Below, piece after piece: positions 61,267 through 64,000 of a DNA stretch of 64,000 nt; the stretch's first letter is position 1, and every line of letters begins with the position of its first letter. A program made the position numbers and the translations under genes. The stretch spans positions 186,001 to 250,000 of the forward strand of contig NZ_WXVV01000004.1 in the NCBI RefSeq assembly GCF_013433315.1, in the 5' to 3' direction. Under the pieces are notes generated by a model. It did not search any database and was not told the DNA's origin. It was given only the letters and a program-made list of their open reading frames with translations. Origin of the DNA: Pseudomonas crudilactis. Lineage in GTDB: Bacteria > Pseudomonadota > Gammaproteobacteria > Pseudomonadales > Pseudomonadaceae.

Positions 61267-62103
61267 TTAGCGGGCAGACACGGCAAAGTCCGGCAGGTCA
61301 CCGGTTTTCAGCCCGCGTTTGATGGCGGTCTGGGTGAAGAGGCGGTCTTCCAGAGAGACGTTGTACTGCAACTGGTTGAAGCGCATTTCCGAACGCGTGC
61401 CGTCGATGAAGTGCTCGGTTTCACTGAGCACGATGCTGTCGATCGAGTCGATGGTCGCGACTTTCTGCGTGCGCATCTGCTTGATCAGCACACCTTTGAC
61501 GTCGAAGAAATCCTGACGCATGACCAGGAAATTCTGCTTGTCGATCCACACCTTCAGCTTGTTGTAACCAGTCTTGGCCAGCACTTCGGGGGACGCCGGT
61601 TCGCGCTCGATCACGTAGCAGTCGCGGCCCTTGATCTGTTCTTCGCCGACGAGTTTCTGCGAATAGTCTTTGACGCGGATCTTGTCCAGGTCGGCGTACG
61701 AATACTCACTGCCCATGAACGAGCCGCGCTTGTCGGTGGTGGAGATGCGGCGGGTCTGGCGGCTGACTGGCAGGTACATCCACTGGCTGTCTTCCAGGCC
61801 GAGGGTTTCGTGGGGGTTTTCGATGTGAAAGGCCACGTCACGGACGTCAGTCGGCGCGGAAAAGTACATGCTGAACTTGTCGCTGTCCGGGTAATCCTTT
61901 TGCAGGTAGGTGAACTCGCGAACGCGGGTATTGCCTTTCTTGTCATGCAGGATCAGCGAAACCTGGGACATGAAGCTGTTCCCGTCATTGCGATCGCGTA
62001 CCTGACGGATGATCTCATCGGCATTGCCAGCCTCGGCGGCACTGGCGCAGGCGCTACCGAGGATCAATGCGGCGGTGGTCAGACTTTTCAAAAACGGCAA
62101 CAT
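61267..62103 (-). CDS. LolA-like outer-membrane lipoprotein-sorting protein
   Basis: A 278-residue exported protein of the LolA-like group (PF17131 type). The signal peptide ends near ACASA. The mature part shows IIRQVRDRNDGNSFMSQVSL and later GSFMGSEYSYADLDKI, typical for this group. It is a periplasmic lipid-binding fold. These proteins accompany MMPL permeases, here 27 bases downstream, and probably shuttle a lipid between the permease and the outer membrane. AAAAGGAAG precedes ATG 62103. Confidence 0.88.
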   Translation of the reverse strand: MLPFLKSLTTAALILGSACASAAEAGNADEIIRQVRDRNDGNSFMSQVSLILHDKKGNTRVREFTYLQKDYPDSDKFSMYFSAPTDVRDVAFHIENPHETLGLEDSQWMYLPVSRQTRRISTTDKRGSFMGSEYSYADLDKIRVKDYSQKLVGEEQIKGRDCYVIEREPASPEVLAKTGYNKLKVWIDKQNFLVMRQDFFDVKGVLIKQMRTQKVATIDSIDSIVLSETEHFIDGTRSEMRFNQLQYNVSLEDRLFTQTAIKRGLKTGDLPDFAVSAR

Positions 62104-62160
62104 AACAACTTCCTTTTCGTTGGATGAGTGCACCTGCGCGAGCGCGGCAGGCGTGATGGG

Positions 62161-63459
62161 TCAGAACAGATAACCGGCCGACAGCCGCACTTGATCGCGC
62201 TTGCTGTACTCGCCAAAAGACCTGTCGGGTTTGCCGAAGAACACATCCACTTCCAGGCCGAGCTTGATGTAGTCCACCGGCTTGTAGGTGAAGATGCCTT
62301 GCAGCAAGGCGTTGTCCTGAAACGGTGGTGAGGCAGCAGCGACCAGACGACTCTTGAGGCGGTCCTGCCAATGGGTGCCTTCGGCCGACAGGGTGAACAG
62401 CGGTTCGCGTTTGTCCTGCAACATGCCGTCCTGCCAGTCGAGCAACACCTGCTCCTGCCATTGCGCGGAGATCAGCCAGTCGCGCAACAGGTAGTCGACA
62501 CCCAGCAGTGACTTGACCATAGGCGTGCTGTCCGCACCGTAGGCACGCGTCGGATTGGTCACGCGCCAGTTGTCGAAATACGCCACCTCGCTGCGCACCA
62601 CGATGCTGTGCCCGGCGTCGATCGCCAGCCCGGCACCGCCCATGGTGTAACGGGGAAACTGCCGTTCCAGCCGCGTACGGCCGTCGTCGGCGAGGCCTTC
62701 GACCGCGTACACCGGGTCCTGCTGACGCGCGCTCAAGGCGACAAAACTGGTGTCCACCGCGCCGATCCGGCCGTTGGCGCTCAGGCCATAGGAATAGCCC
62801 TTGTCGCCGTCATAGCCGGGCTTGGAGTCGAGCAGGAAATACTGCGGGTCCGGCGTAGCAAACAGTGGCGCGGCAAATTCACTGCCCTCAACCGGCGCCT
62901 GGTTTTTCACGAAGTCAGTGATCCACAGCGCCTCCAGTTCCCACTCGCCCACCGGTTGCGCAAAACGCACCATGGGCACGGCGATGCGGCTGTCTTCGAG
63001 CAGCGGCGTCAGACCGTCGCGATAGTCCAGCGGGTTGATCTGATCGAGCACGCGCAATTCATCCGCGCGGCCCCAGACCACTTGCTGCCAGCCCACCGTC
63101 ACTTCGCCGTCACCCAGCGAATGACCAACGTAGAGGTGCCGCCAATCGGCGTCGAAACGGTACTTGTCTCGCGCCCGTTCGCTGTACGGATTGTTGCCGT
63201 CATAGCGCGCGTCGTAACGCACACGACCCTTGGCTTTGTAGTACCCACCCTCCCAGTTGTCTTCCAGGTTGGCTTTGAAATACACGGCTTTTTGCGTGAC
63301 CTGATCGTCGCCGTGCAGACGCATGGCCGTGGCCACACCGACTTCACCGTCGGCGTAATCGGGCTTCAGATCAGCGACGGTAAATTCGGCCATCGCGGCG
63401 GGCGCAGCCATGCACGCCCACACCGCACCCACAATGTGACTGTTGTGAAATCGAAGCAT
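62161..63459 (-). CDS. DUF1302-like outer-membrane protein, second copy
   Basis: A 432-residue predicted beta-barrel with a signal peptide ending at AAMA (residue 24) and a terminal strand QVRLSAGYLF. It has the WRHLYVGHSLGDGEVTVGWQ and QVVWGRADELRVLDQINP stretches of the family. It is about 220 residues shorter than the DUF1302 protein at 35994. It is placed 2 bases after the SDR stop and precedes the LolA-like gene, so it belongs to a four-gene transcript. Confidence 0.88.
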   Translation of the reverse strand: MLRFHNSHIVGAVWACMAAPAAMAEFTVADLKPDYADGEVGVATAMRLHGDDQVTQKAVYFKANLEDNWEGGYYKAKGRVRYDARYDGNNPYSERARDKYRFDADWRHLYVGHSLGDGEVTVGWQQVVWGRADELRVLDQINPLDYRDGLTPLLEDSRIAVPMVRFAQPVGEWELEALWITDFVKNQAPVEGSEFAAPLFATPDPQYFLLDSKPGYDGDKGYSYGLSANGRIGAVDTSFVALSARQQDPVYAVEGLADDGRTRLERQFPRYTMGGAGLAIDAGHSIVVRSEVAYFDNWRVTNPTRAYGADSTPMVKSLLGVDYLLRDWLISAQWQEQVLLDWQDGMLQDKREPLFTLSAEGTHWQDRLKSRLVAAASPPFQDNALLQGIFTYKPVDYIKLGLEVDVFFGKPDRSFGEYSKRDQVRLSAGYLF

Positions 63460-63461
63460 CG

Positions 63462-64000
63462 CTACATTCCCAACCCGACACCGCCATCGATCACCAGACT
63501 CTGCGCGGTCACCCCGCCAGCCTCGGGGCTGGCCAGGTAACGCACCATCGCCGCCACTTCTTCGCTCTGGATGAAACGGCGCATCGGCAGTTTCTTCTTC
63601 GCGTTGCGCACGATCTGTTCCTGGGTCAAACCGGCAATTGCCGCTTGCGTCGCCAGTTCACCCTGCAACATCGGCGTATCGATCCACGCTGGCAGAATCG
63701 CGTTGACGGTGATCTGCCGCGAAGCGAGATCCAGCGCCAGCGCCTTGGTCATGCCGACGATGCCGTGTTTGGACGCGCAGTACGCGGTGTTGCGCACCTT
63801 GCCGGCACGACCGAGGATCGACGACATGTTGATGATCCGCCCACGGTCGGGCATCAGCGCCAGACACAACGAGGTCACGTAGAACGTGCCATTGAGGTTG
63901 ACCGAAATCACCTTGTGCCAGTTGTGCAGATCTTCCGGTTCGTTCTCGTTGCAGATGCCGGCGCTGTTGACCAGCACATCGACGTATTCGACTTGCGAAC
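63462..64000 (-). CDS. Short-chain dehydrogenase/reductase, cut by the window edge
   Basis: The frame is open to the last base, so the N-terminus and cofactor loop are outside the window. The visible 178 residues show VDVLVNSAG, the catalytic serine in IINMSSILGRAGK, YCASKHGIVG with the YxxxK pair, and a C-terminal end SLVIDGGVGLGM. It is a classical SDR, nearest in style to 3-oxoacyl-ACP or 3-hydroxybutyrate reductases. It is upstream of DUF1302, LolA-like and RND genes on one strand. Confidence 0.88.
   Translation of the reverse strand, partial: SQVEYVDVLVNSAGICNENEPEDLHNWHKVISVNLNGTFYVTSLCLALMPDRGRIINMSSILGRAGKVRNTAYCASKHGIVGMTKALALDLASRQITVNAILPAWIDTPMLQGELATQAAIAGLTQEQIVRNAKKKLPMRRFIQSEEVAAMVRYLASPEAGGVTAQSLVIDGGVGLGM

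Overview
This window looks like chromosomal core DNA of a Pseudomonas from the P. fluorescens group. The gene order grpE-dnaK-dnaJ-dapB-carA-carB-greA next to recN, fur and bamE/omlA is the standard pseudomonad arrangement. The tmRNA tag reads ANDDQYGVALAA. The intergenic spaces carry the GTGGGAGCGAGCTTGCTCGC type of REP palindrome known from this group. No prophage, insertion sequence, integrase, CRISPR array or secretion cluster was seen. Most long reading frames opposite the real genes are GC-rich shadows.

Left third (1-16 kb): a housekeeping block. On the minus strand the heat-shock genes grpE, dnaK and dnaJ are followed by dapB, then carA-carB-greA. Two near-perfect sigma-32 promoters precede grpE and dnaK. 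A transcription attenuator lies in the carAB leader, and carA starts at TTG. recN runs the other way behind a LexA-box promoter. After it come fur/bamE (divergent), rnfH-ratA, an NSS sodium symporter and smpB.

16-25 kb: a lactate-utilisation locus. It has an LldR-type regulator, a palindromic operator, lactate permease lldP, then lutA-lutB-lutC and a 936-residue FAD/Fe-S D-lactate dehydrogenase, with the last four genes overlapping by 1-4 bases. No lldD is present between lldP and the oxidases.

25-34 kb: two tandem small secreted proteins flank a 26-codon relic of a dinucleotide-binding protein. Then come ssrA (tmRNA), a DMT permease with a very histidine-rich tail, a DUF6124-like gene with a structured leader, a RimJ-like acetyltransferase, an ArnT-like glycosyltransferase, a convergent PAP2/Ais-like phosphatase pair, and an McpS-like chemoreceptor behind a sigma-28-type promoter.

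34-46 kb: an orphan FitA-like antitoxin; an operon of a zinc phospholipase C/P1-nuclease-like protein, a DUF1302 barrel and DUF1329; then an operon of an alkyl-DHAP-synthase-like flavoenzyme, a GlpD-like flavoprotein and an FGGY kinase with a divergent AraC regulator.

46-64 kb: a second DUF6124 gene with a folded leader, a 306-base palindromic element, a D-amino-acid operon (RpiR regulator, GntP permease, D-aminoacylase), a Fic protein convergent with a 53-residue protein, several quinone/NAD(P)H redox genes with LysR and MerR regulators, and a second envelope cluster (SDR cut by the window edge, DUF1302, LolA-like, RND/MMPL permease). Eight REP doublets, mostly at gene ends, are spread through the right-hand three quarters.
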